Shown: positions 20,917-29,786 of the stretch, in pieces
Position numbering within the stretch: the stretch's first letter is position 1
Layout of the letters: each line of letters begins with the position of its first letter
DNA from: Brachyhypopomus gauderio
Lineage: Eukaryota > Chordata > Actinopteri > Gymnotiformes > Hypopomidae
NCBI RefSeq assembly: GCF_052324685.1
Contig: NC_135221.1
Location: 22,299,371-22,363,370 of the forward strand
Direction of reading: 5' to 3'
DNA length: 64,000 nucleotides
Position numbers and translations under genes: made by a program
Notes under the pieces: model-generated
What the model saw: the letters and a program-made list of their open reading frames with translations, nothing else
What the model was told of the DNA's origin: nothing
The model's database searches: none

Positions 20917-22227
20917 TCACTCCTCACTGTTCTCTTCTGAAGCCATGTGGATTTTAGCACAAACCTTGGAGGTACTCAAACCCAAATGACGTTTCTTCCT
21001 TGTCTCTTTTAGTAAACTCTCATGCTCATATGCTCTAATCCGTAATAATAGTTCAGAAAAGGGGATACATTTCCCTACAGGTTCTTCCAGTGTTTCTTTG
21101 AGATGCAGCGCAGCAATTAAACCCTCATCCCAGCAGCCTCGGATAAATTGTTTCATCAGCTGCATATCTGCAGTTCCACCTGTAAGACCACCACGTTCTA
21201 CTACCTCTTGCATAATGGAGTGAAGGCGGCGGAGGTAGTTGGATGCTTTCTCCCCATTATTTTGGTGAGATTCCAAAAATTGTATATACAACTCCTCACC
21301 CCCTGCTATATTACCGTAGACATTCTCTAAGTAAACCTTAGGAGCTGCATTTTCCCCTATGCTCAATGCGATGTTCAAAGCAGGAGATAGCAGGATATCT
21401 AATATTACTTGCCACTGACAACTTTCAGATAGATGGGTGTCATTGAGGACTTGTCTAGCATGTAAGCGCCATATACTGAAATCCACTTCATTTGGAGGTT
21501 TGGGGGAGACACCTGGGAACACCCTCAACTTCCCGGGGGCTACTGGCTGCGCTTCACTTCCATGCTTTACGATGTGCTCCACTATCACCCGTTGCACCGC
21601 AGAAGGCAGTGGAAATACTGGACTGGAGGGCCCTGCAACAGCACTTGCACTGTCTCCTCTTTCTTCAGTGTTCCCACATATGAACGTCGCAGGACTTGGG
21701 GGTTCTGAAGCTTTAGTAGCAGGAGTAGAGGTTACCAGGTCTAGTGACTTATCCCCACTTAATTGACTGAGGGCGTGTTTATTCAGAGCTCCTGGGTTAA
21801 CATGGTATAGTTTGGCCAATTCATCTATATGCTCCTTGAAGTTAACAGCCATGTCATCTATTACATGCACTAGGGCCTTTGAGTTGGTGACATCCGGCAA
21901 GGGCTCTTGGACTTTATTTGAGTCGTACTCCTCTATCTGAACTACTTGCCAAGGAGGTCCATCCCCTGGATGGGGCTGTGTGCTTTCTAATAACAAGGGA
22001 GTGAGACTCTCTTCGAACTGACATAGAATGCTACCTGCAACATCTAAAGTTAGATGCTGTATTTTCACGACCCTATCCAGAGGAGTGAAAGCTTCCTGCA
22101 CATCTATTACAGTGAGATCCTTACCCACACCCTGCAATATAATCGTGCACTCTGGGTCAAACCCATGCCTTACACAAAACTCCATGTTGCCTATTAAAGT
22201 AACTACTAGACAACTGTGTAAACTCAA
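20917..22227 (-). pseudogene. Gypsy Gag (PNMA-like)
   Basis: The ORF has 436 codons. The N-terminal about 90 residues resemble the RNA-binding-like start of PNMA-type Gag proteins (G-V-G-K-D-L-T-V-I-D-V-Q-E-A-F). A Ser/Pro linker follows, then a capsid-like helical region (F-S-I-W-R-L-H-A-R-Q-V-L, Y-I-Q-F-L-E-S-H-Q, F-I-R-G-C-W-D). The vertebrate PNMA genes came from related Gypsy Gag. I infer the likeness by eye. Confidence 0.75.
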
Positions 22228-22256
22228 TGTGTATATAAGTTATGAAGCACGCTCAA

Positions 22257-22274
22257 GCCCCACGTTGGGCGCCA
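22257..22274 (-). promoter_or_regulatory. Primer-binding site, lysine-tRNA type
   Basis: On the minus strand TGGCGCCCAACGTGGGGC is the classic 18-base site complementary to the 3' end of tRNA-Lys(1,2). It lies 14 bases inside the 5' LTR rather than the usual zero to five. Confidence 0.85.
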
Positions 22275-22288
22275 AATTTTTCTCTATA

Positions 22289-22997
22289 TGTAACCCGGGC
22301 AGATTGAAAATAAATATATTCCAAACCCAATTTGATGGAGAAATGTTTACTTTGTGGGTCTGGGTAACAATATATTACCCTAAGCTCAGAATTAGATTTC
22401 TGGCAAGAACGTGCTCAAACTACAAATTATACAACCAACTGAGAGAATGTATTTTACAGCTTACAAAAGAAATTGTCAGTATGTATACACATGCAGTCCT
22501 AATATTACCCTGCTACAAAACAGTTCCTCATTAATAATAATTAAAAAAGGGGTACCCAAAAACAAAAAATATGTTATGCAGGTCCTCTGTGAAGTAAAAG
22601 AAAAAATGGTGGAGTACGAGGTCCTACTCCACGCGCAGGATGGCAATCGACGAACTCAGATCTCTTGTGTAGAAACCCAGATGATGTCTCTTCAGTCCGA
22701 AACAATCCTGTCATAAGCATGGAAAGACTCACACTGGAGACACTCTTTAAGGGCGATAATACGCAACCAGCACAATACTCAAGGCACAGAACGTGCTTTC
22801 CCGTGCTTCATCTGCGATAGCAGACAGTGAGGCAAGTCCATACATACCATGCAGTCGTAATTAAGTGCCAAAAAAAAAACCCTTTTACGACCTGCCTCTC
22901 AACATACGCTGCACTACACTTAAAGAGACAGGCTACCATCTTTGAATGCAGTAGAATTAAAGTAAAAATAATTTTTTTAAATAAACACCTGGTTACA
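22289..22997 (-). repeat. 5' LTR of the Gypsy element
   Basis: This 709-bp LTR is TG...CA bounded on the minus strand and nearly identical to the two ends of 13851-16044. It has a single copy of the 164-bp segment that is doubled in the other LTR, with a 6-base deletion in it. Confidence 0.9.
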
Positions 22998-23439
22998 AAC
23001 ACATACCCGCGTGATCTCGAGACAAGGCACAGGTGCGACTACGAACATGCTCACTGACAACCCACACCCACGGAAGTACATACATGGACACAACGGCACA
23101 CAGACAACATAGCGGCACGCCCACAGGGAAGGGTCCGGAGCTGTCACTCTAACATAAGATATACTCAAGCACAACTAGAGCTGAGAGCAAGATCTGATTC
23201 CAGTACTCTGTTCTCAATATTGATGCCTGAATTACACTTTATTTCTTCTTGCAAGCAGAAATAAGATCGAGATACTAGTGGTTGCTGTATTTTATTGACT
23301 GCAGCAGACTTTATAACAATTACAAAATAATGTTATGCTAACCCATTAGTTATTCAGACAATCAGTCCTTAAGAAAAATGCTTATTGACTAAGCGATATG
23401 GACTTAGTTTACATAAAATCTGGAATTTTTCAATATTCT

Positions 23440-23789
23440 GTAGGGACGCCACAAGTTATTTTTTGGAAGAGGTACCTAATGCTACATAGTAATCACGCCC
23501 AGTTAGGTACAATCTAAACCAGTCTAAGACTAAGCCACTAAGGCCTACCCAGCTCTGTAGTATTTCATGATAAATGGTGTCAAAAGTGGCACTTAAATCT
23601 AGCAGAAAAAAGACTAAAAAAAAAGTTTGCCTGCATCCTTATTCAATCTCAAGTCATTTACCACCTTAACTAGGGCTGTTTCAGTGCTGTGGAGAGCTCT
23701 GAAACCAGATTGAAAAGTGTCATTTATTTGATTTACTTTGACATAATAATTCTACTGGATTGACACAACTTTTTCAATGATTTTGCTGA
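23440..23789 (-). pseudogene. L2 LINE reverse transcriptase fragment
   Basis: On the minus strand this is very close to 52420-52770: S-K-I-I-E-K-V, then F-Q-S-G-F-R-A-L-H-S-T-E-T-A, then L-D-L-S-A-x-F-D-T and V-G-L-S-G-L-V-L-D-W-F. It has internal deletions and stops abruptly where the hAT terminus begins, so the hAT probably inserted into it. Confidence 0.85.
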
Positions 23790-23806
23790 TAGGGGTGTAA
23801 CGGTAT

Positions 23807-24145
23807 TGTGACGAACGGGGCGAAGTGAAGCATGAGACACGGAATCCTTGCAGTTTGACGGACGTCACTTTTTATTTCACAAATAGACGCGCGATGGTGC
23901 ACGAGCAACACTGAAGATGCAGACACAACGTGTAGACTTAGACAACGATGAGCACAGGACACTGCGCGAGCGCACATTAAATAGACAAACCACATTAGCC
24001 CCACGTGATCACGAGACGATTCACAGGTGAGACTTATTAATCACACGACAAAACCCTAACCACGTATATCCACTGACGCAGACAAAGCACGTGGACAACG
24101 TTGATACACGCCCAAAAGGGAGGGGCCGGGGTCCTCAACGTGACA
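23807..24145 (-). repeat. 3' LTR of element C
   Basis: 339 bp. It is preceded on the minus strand by the purine-rich CTTGGAGGGGGCATC. The copy of the ten-base primer complement here has one G-to-A change (AACGATGAGC on plus) relative to the 5' LTR. Confidence 0.9.
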
Positions 24146-24551
24146 GATGCCCCCTCCAAGGGCACTACCCGTCCCGGGGTGCCAACAGGACCGAGTGCCC
24201 CGAACCCACGACGATGGGCGGATCCGACGCTCTCAGTTGTGCGTCTGGGAGGTGACCTCCCTTGGTGAAGCGTCCGCCTAGAACACCCTCCCTGGGAAGA
24301 CGGGGGAAAAGACGGGAGACACATTAAACGGAACATTCACAAACACACACACAGGCACGTTTACACAAAGTGGCACAAGAGGGAAAAACGGGTTAGGTAC
24401 ACAAACGGGCAGACTTACGAACACAGGCACACACACAAAGGACACAGGCGCCAGGCTGCGCGCCAGGAGTAGGGCGATAAGGGGAGAGAGATCGGGAGCT
24501 GCAGGTGCTGCGCCGAACGGTCCTCCTCCCGCCTTTGCTGCATAGCCTCTG

Positions 24552-24683
24552 CCCGGTGCAGCGCGACTGCCGAACGCGCCGGGTGCAGCGCGACTGCCGA
24601 ACGCGCCGGGTGCAGCGCGACTGCCGAACGCGCCGGGTGCAGCGCGACTGCCGAACGCGCCGGGTGCAGCGCGACTGCCGAGC
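24552..24683. repeat. 27-bp tandem repeat, five units, in element C
   Basis: The unit GTGCAGCGCGACTGCCGAAC plus seven bases is repeated almost perfectly. It is GC-rich and open in several frames, and lies downstream of the acidic ORF stop. Confidence 0.95.
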
Positions 24684-24721
24684 TCCTCCCCCAGCTGGCC
24701 GTTTGGTGCGCCCCTCTCGCC

Positions 24722-25618
24722 TCACGACCGCCCTCTGGAGTCGACCGTGGGCGCTTCCACGTCCACCTTCTCCGCCTCGCTGCCCCGGCTCCAACTCATG
24801 GGCTGCTCCGAGCTGCCACCCCGAGAGCAGTCCATGCTCTCTCCTCCGGTGCGATCGGCGGACGAACTCCACCTCCCCTTCACAGTCCCCGCAGAACACT
24901 CAGAGGGGGGCGGACTGTCCTCGTCCTCCGCATATAGTTTGCTGTCCGTGCACTCAGAGACGCCTGAGTGCACGGACAGAGGACGATCGTCCTCCTCATA
25001 CCCCTCTTCCTCCTCCCCGTAGTCAGCGGGGTGTGCAGAGCGCTCCGACGGCGGGTAGTCCTCGTCGTCGTCCTCCTCCCCCTCCTCTACTACAGAAGAG
25101 GGACCTACGGGCGGAGGGAGGTAGTCCTCTTCCTCGGACTCCTCCTCCTCCTCTTCCCCGTAGTATATGGTGGACGCGTCGTCCAGCGAGGGGGGGCAGA
25201 CCTCCTCCTCTTCCCCACCGTAGTTCACGGTGGAGGCATCGCACAGCGAAGGAGGGTATGCCTCCTCCTCTTCGTCCTGCTCCTCCTCCTCCTCGGAGTC
25301 CCTCTCCCCAAACTCTGCCTCCGGGGTCGAGTCCGCGACGCAAATCACACCGGGACTCTCCGACGGCGAGAGGGCGTGGGATGGAGGTGAGTGTCGCTCC
25401 CTCCAAATCCTGACCGCACCCTGGCGGAAGATCTCCGCCAGCTCGGGGTCTCTTTCCTCGACCCTCTGGGCTGAGGCCAGCTGGAGAGCGCATACCGGGT
25501 CCTCCTCCAGTTGCGCCAGCGTCGGCGGGGTTCTGCGGCGCGGGGGAGAGGAGGAAGCGCGGTGGTGCCGCTTACTGGGCTTCTTCCCCTTCTTCGGCTT
25601 GGTTTTGTAGCCTGGCAT
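24722..25618 (-). CDS. Acidic Glu/Ser/Pro-rich protein of element C
   Basis: The ORF has 298 residues. I place the start at 25618 (M-P-G-Y-K), the first ATG after the LTR and conserved in A and B. A basic leader K-K-G-K-K-P-S-K-R-H-H leads into the conserved block (D-P-V-C, then A-E-I-F-R...A-V-R-I-W-R-E-R-H) by about residue 90. About 200 strongly acidic residues follow, with a repeated module of P-P-S, D-A-S-T, Y-Y-G-E-E-E type. There is no signal peptide, zinc knuckle or enzyme motif. It is intact in this copy. The role is unknown. By position it stands where Gag would be, and the basic head plus acidic body could suit nucleic-acid or nucleoprotein binding, which is only inference. Confidence 0.75.
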   Translation of the reverse strand: MPGYKTKPKKGKKPSKRHHRASSSPPRRRTPPTLAQLEEDPVCALQLASAQRVEERDPELAEIFRQGAVRIWRERHSPPSHALSPSESPGVICVADSTPEAEFGERDSEEEEEQDEEEEAYPPSLCDASTVNYGGEEEEVCPPSLDDASTIYYGEEEEEESEEEDYLPPPVGPSSVVEEGEEDDDEDYPPSERSAHPADYGEEEEGYEEDDRPLSVHSGVSECTDSKLYAEDEDSPPPSECSAGTVKGRWSSSADRTGGESMDCSRGGSSEQPMSWSRGSEAEKVDVEAPTVDSRGRS

Positions 25619-25637
25619 AGTTGTTGGTGTCTCGGAC

Positions 25638-25649
25638 GGCTCGTCGTTC
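25638..25649 (-). promoter_or_regulatory. Putative self-priming primer site of element C
   Basis: On the minus strand GAACGACGAGCC directly follows the 5' LTR (ending 25650). Its complement GCTCGTCGTT lies at 25777-25786, about 30 bases after the first T of TATTTAA in the same LTR. Confidence 0.6.
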
Positions 25650-25978
25650 TGTGACGAACGGGGCGAAGCGAAGGATGAGACACGGAAGTGATGGACGTCA
25701 CTTTTTATTTCACAAATAGACGTGCGATGGCGCACGAGCAACACTGAAGATGCAGACACAACGTGTAGACTTAGACAACGACGAGCACAGGACACTGCGC
25801 GAGCGCACATTAAATAGACAAACCACATTAGCCCCACGTGATCACGAGACGATTCACAGGTGAGACTTATTAATCACACGACAAAACCCTAACCACGTAT
25901 ATCCACTGACGCAGATAAAGCACGTGGACAACGTTGACACACGCCCAAAAGGGAGGGGCCGGGGTCCTCAACGTGACA
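25650..25978 (-). repeat. 5' LTR of element C
   Basis: 329 bp with TATTTAA and an AATAAA signal on the minus strand. Its start TGTCACGTTGAGG is next to the GGTAT target duplication. Confidence 0.9.
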
Positions 25979-26804
25979 GGTATGCAAAAATCACGGTTCG
26001 GTCACGGTTCGGTACATTTATGGTACAGTGTGGGAACAAAACACAAAACCATTTTCTTCCACAGCTTGTTGTTTATTTAACCAAAAAATTGTCAGTATAC
26101 AAACGGAAACAGAAAAATTCAAAGTGCTGCTGGGTACCATTAAGTTAAATGAAATATTCTCAAATGATTAATCAATGTTAAAATTTAAATATTAAAAGTA
26201 AAAATAATAAATTCCATTTAAACAGTAAACAAAACACATGTAAAGTGCAGCACCCAGTTCCAGAATTCTAGTGTTACAATAGTCAACTTTACTCAATCTT
26301 CAATTTTTTGCCAAGAAAATCAGTTTGTCAACATTATCAGCAGTAAGAGCAGATCTGCTGGCAGTTACAATGTCCCCAGCGGTTGAAAATACCCTTTCGC
26401 TAGGGACCGAGGTAGCAGGAATAGCCAGGTAGCGCTTTGCTAGCTTGGCAATCAGGGGATATGTGGGCTCATTGGTCTTCCACCATAGAAGTGGGTCAGA
26501 GTCTACTGAAATGCTGCTCACTGCCTTGTACGCAGCAACTTCTTCTTTGACCAGCTGCAAAGTATCCTTGTCTTCTACCTGAGTCTGGAAGAGCTCACCA
26601 AACAGTTCGGCCATCGCTGACCTCTTGACAGGAGGAGGTGATTCAGATGCCTCTGGGGTGTGTGAGGATGACGTAGCTGCTGCTGTCCATTTGGCCTCCT
26701 CATGCTGTAAAATAAATGAAAGTACAAATATTTTCAATACAAACAGACATGGGCAAGCGTTTTTTAAAGGTGAAAGGTATTTTATGCACGTCATCATCAT
26801 CTAT

Positions 26805-26825
26805 TATTATTATTATTATAATTAT

Positions 26826-26862
<37 letters not shown>
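26805..26862. repeat. (ATT)n/(ACT)n microsatellite
   Basis: This trinucleotide run lies inside the intron of the hAT transposase gene. Confidence 0.95.
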
Positions 26863-26863
<1 letters not shown>

Positions 26864-27928
26864 TTACAATACCTCTTCTTCCATGGCCACAATCTCGGTG
26901 ATAAGGCTGTTGTAGATCCTGTCACGACAGGCATCATCCACATGAGGAAGAGGTTTAAACCTCGGGTCAAGTGCTGTGCATTTGTGGAGGAAATCTTGGC
27001 AAGAGTACCTGTCCTCCAGGTTTTCCCTGATGGCAGCCTTGACTTGGGTAACTATGGCGCTGTCCCCATCATTTGGCTCCATAGAGTGGAGAACTGTGGC
27101 TTTGAGGGGCAGGATCATGGATGCTGAAGGTGTAGCTTCGGAACTTATGAGTGTTGTGAGAGTCTTTAATGGCTTCAGAATGACAATCACTTCCTCAGTC
27201 ATTTTCACCTCTTGGTCAGACAATATGCTGATGTCCTTTTTCTTGAGAGCCTGTTCTGTCAGTGCCACGTACACTGCTGCCTGTTGCTCCAGGTACCTTA
27301 CAAGCATGTCGTAACTTGAGTTCCATCGTGTGGTCACGTCATGAATAAGACAGTGTTTCGCCAGACCAAGCATCTCTTGTTTGCGCTCTAGTATGTGTGC
27401 AGCTGTCGGGCTACGGTGGAAGAAAGCGACGACACGTCTCACCTTACCTAGCAGTCTGGCTAGTTGGTTGAGGCCTGTGGCTTTCTGAGAGGCAAGATTA
27501 ATGGTGTGCGCAAAACACCCTATTTGGGGACCCATTCCAGCTTCAATCACGGCATTTACTATATTCCGGGCGTTATCTGTTGTGACGGCAATTGCTGTTC
27601 CTGACCTCTCCAATTTCCACTCCAACACAGCTTCTTTTAGCCCTTCTGCTAGGTTTGCGCTGGTGTGTTGTACGTGCATAGCCCTTGTTTGCAGGACGTG
27701 GCTAGATATATTCCACTCAGGGGATATGTGATGGGCAGTCACTGTTATATAGCTCTCGTTAGCTCTGGATGTCCATCCGTCAGTTGTCAGCGCTATCGCA
27801 CATGCTTTTGTTAAGTCCTCAACGACAGTAGATTTGGTGTGTTCATAAAGGTCTGGAATGACTGTTTGGCTGAAATGTGGACGACTGGGTACTTCATAGC
27901 GTGGTTCAATCACCTTTAACATATGCTT

Positions 27929-28681
27929 TGTCGTGCTTTGATCCTCTTTCACCTAGCACAGCATGCTCATTGATTGCAAGAGAAAGCATTACCAGTCTTG
28001 TCTTTATCCTTTTATTAAATGTATACAAAAATACAGAGCGCTCTGGAGAGAACACACACAAGCCTATCTACTCTACCCTATGGCTCTGTGCGCAGGTCTC
28101 TGCCCGACACATTTTCCTCCTGTTCTATATAGTGTGGCCTGGGTATAAGCCCCCCCGTTTCTTTTGGACTTTCCCTAACCTAGCCTGTTAGACAAAGGCT
28201 GATTGTCTAAGACATTCACAATCCGCTGAGCTCATCTTGTTTTTTCCCTAAATCTTACAATGACTTTTGCCAATTATGATTTTCACAGACTTAATAGTGG
28301 TTCCATACATAGGAGTTGCACGTAGATCACATACGTTAAACATACAGATGTTTCCTTACTAAGAGTGGGAGAGAGGCCTTCGCTTCCTGGTCCTGTCAAA
28401 CTGATATACATTCTTATTCTTCTTCTTAAGCATCCTGTTCTTTTAGAAAACGACAGGCACTTGGAATATGGGGCAGAGCATAGGCTACAGGCCTTTTCTC
28501 AGACACACTTGATAATTAGCTATTTGATTAATACTATACTGTAAGCAAAACAAAGTTATTAATATTAGAAATTTGATTAATACTTTAAGACTGGTCAAAT
28601 TATATATGGATTATGATAAGCTGCTTGATCAATACTGTAATGTAAACAATATATGAAGGGATTAAAATGTAAATCTCAACA
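27929..28681. mobile_element. Solo LTR inside the hAT transposase gene
   Basis: This 753-bp block begins TGTCGTGC and ends TCTCAACA, with the 4-bp duplication GCTT on both sides (27925-27928 and 28682-28685). Removing one GCTT and the block would reconnect the hAT reading at a conserved segment, which supports insertion rather than an intron. There is no coding content. TG...CA with a 4-bp duplication fits an LTR element. The family is not recognised. Confidence 0.75.
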
Positions 28682-29003
28682 GCTTAAAACCAGCATTCTC
28701 AACAACTGAATATGTCTAAGATCCAATGCTATAAAAGCGCCGATGGATGCTGTTATGGCTTTAGCCTGATCTGAATTGCGATTGAAAGGACACTTGAACG
28801 CAGATATCAGTGGCGTTTGCGCAATGGGGGTTTTCTTTCTTGTCGCGGTAATCTTAATACTTGGGTGGTGCCGTCTCAGGTGAGTTAGCATATTTGAAGT
28901 GTTGCCCGAAACATAGCCGACCTCAGAAAAGCAATGACGACATACTGCCTTCGTTTTATCCACTTGTCTTTTTCCGTTGCAGTTTTTTACAGGGAAAGCG
29001 AAG

Positions 29004-29778
29004 TGGAGTGATTTTTGTTTCAATAGTTCCACAAAAGCAAAAGTAAATCCAAGAGCAGAAAGTATATGTTATGAATGCAAAACAGAAAAAAATATATCAA
29101 AAGTATATATATTTTATATAATTGGTTATTTGAAACTTATTTTCGTTTGCATTTTGACAAGTTTTTGGTTCCATTGTTTTTGTTTTTTTGGATTTTCCCA
29201 GTAAGATCTTTTGCTTCTGGAATCTCTCTTTGCTTCTGCTTCGTTTTTTGCTTCTGACTTTTGGAACACATCTACAGACCATTTAGCAATTAATTATAAC
29301 CTTTGTATAAACTTTTATGGTAAAACTAAGTTTACGTGCTACTGTGAAACAGAACCACCGCGTTCCGCCATGTTTGAAAACGCTAGGAAGCTGGTGGGGT
29401 GGGCGTGGCTTGGTCCCAGAGGCGGTCTCAGAGCTCTGTGTCAGTCCGGAATCAGTGACCAATGGAGATTGCAGAGGAACGCCTTCATCTAAGACCCTCC
29501 CACACGTGAAATGTGTTGCAAAAGTCAGAAGCAAAAAACGAAGCAGAAGCAAAGAGAGATTCCAGAAGCAAAAGACCTTACTGGGAAAATCCAAAAAAAC
29601 AAAAACAATAGAACCAAAAACTTGTCAAAATGCAAACGAAAATAAGTTTCAAATAACCAATTATATAAAATATATATACTTTTGATATATTTTTTTCTGT
29701 TTTGCATTCATAACATATACTTTCTGCTCTTGGATTTACTTTTGCATTTGTGGAACTATTGAAACAAAAATCACTCCA
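29004..29778. repeat. Long inverted repeat, 268-base arms
   Basis: The arms 29004-29271 and 29511-29778 are near-perfect reverse complements around a 239-base centre. The outer 29 bases of the left arm are the first codons of the hAT transposase on the minus strand. The right arm therefore carries an inverted copy of that start. The centre is GC-rich and unrelated to coding sequence. Confidence 0.9.
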
Positions 29779-29786
29779 TAGAACTG

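Larger units (their letters stand above)
13851..22997 (-). mobile_element. Ty3/Gypsy retrotransposon, full-length but broken
   Basis: The internal region reads gag, protease, reverse transcriptase, RNase H, integrase in that order on the minus strand, between LTRs starting TGTAACC and ending GGGTTACA. A 4-bp duplication AACA flanks it (13847-13850 and 22998-23001). A lysine-tRNA-type primer site and a purine tract are present. At least four reading breaks show it is inactive. Its 3' LTR is enlarged by a duplication and a hAT insertion. No env-like gene is present. Confidence 0.92.
13695..23154 (-). mobile_element. Solo LTR D of the acidic-protein family, split by a Gypsy element
   Basis: The two halves, 13695-13850 and 22998-23154, align on the minus strand with the two parts of the LTR of element A. 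The 22998-23154 half matches the U3 part, including GTGACAGCTCCGG and GTGGGCGTGCCG. The 13695-13850 half matches the R/U5 part, including ACTCGTCTTTGTCTAAAGTT. The Gypsy element sits between them. A candidate target duplication ATAA flanks the LTR (13691-13694 and 23154-23157). The roughly 30 bases that carry the TATA box in element A are missing next to the insertion point. Confidence 0.75.
23807..25978 (-). mobile_element. Element C: acidic-protein LTR element, complete
   Basis: This is 2,172 bp on the minus strand. Its LTRs are 23807-24145 and 25650-25978 (TGTCACG...CGTCACA), and the perfect 5-bp duplication GGTAT lies at 23802-23806 and 25979-25983. One long acidic ORF and no pol. LTR identity is high by eye apart from a short deletion. 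It sits 17 bases inside the end of a hAT element, so it is younger than that hAT. Confidence 0.92.
23790..29032 (-). mobile_element. ZBED-type hAT transposon, split three ways
   Basis: The left terminus TAGGGGTGTAACGGTAT at 23790 is continued at 25979 by GGTATGCAAAAATCACGGTTCGGT. This is the typical start of Ac-like fish hAT elements, interrupted by element C. The transposase lies on the minus strand (26300-29032) and is split by a solo LTR. I did not find the right terminus: the region before the start codon is replaced by a long inverted duplication. Confidence 0.85.
26300..29032 (-). pseudogene. ZBED-type hAT transposase gene
   Basis: The first coding part (about 28686-29032) has a BED finger (C-R-H-C, then N-M-L-T-H-L-R-R-H-H). 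After a one-base frame slip near 28720 it reads toward the catalytic domain. A solo LTR (27929-28681) interrupts it, and it resumes at 27924. The 26873-27924 part holds the RNase-H-like core (T-D-G-W-T-S, T-D-N-A-R-N, C-F-A-H-T-I-N-L, T-R-W-N-S-S-Y-D-M). An intron (about 26705-26872) follows, then the hATC dimerisation domain in 26300-26704 (W-W-K, Y-P, P-A-T-S-V-P-S-E-R-V-F-S). The domain order is complete, but the gene is broken. Confidence 0.88.

Noticed and set aside
24393..24899. Arg/Gln-rich frame through the 27-bp array of element C as a second protein
   Set aside because: It overlaps the acidic ORF in another frame and owes its length to the repeat. There is no counterpart in element A or B.
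27929..28681. The gap in the hAT transposase as an intron
   Set aside because: It is bounded by a GCTT duplication and TG...CA ends, and no GT-AG pair restores the frame as simply as removal of the block.
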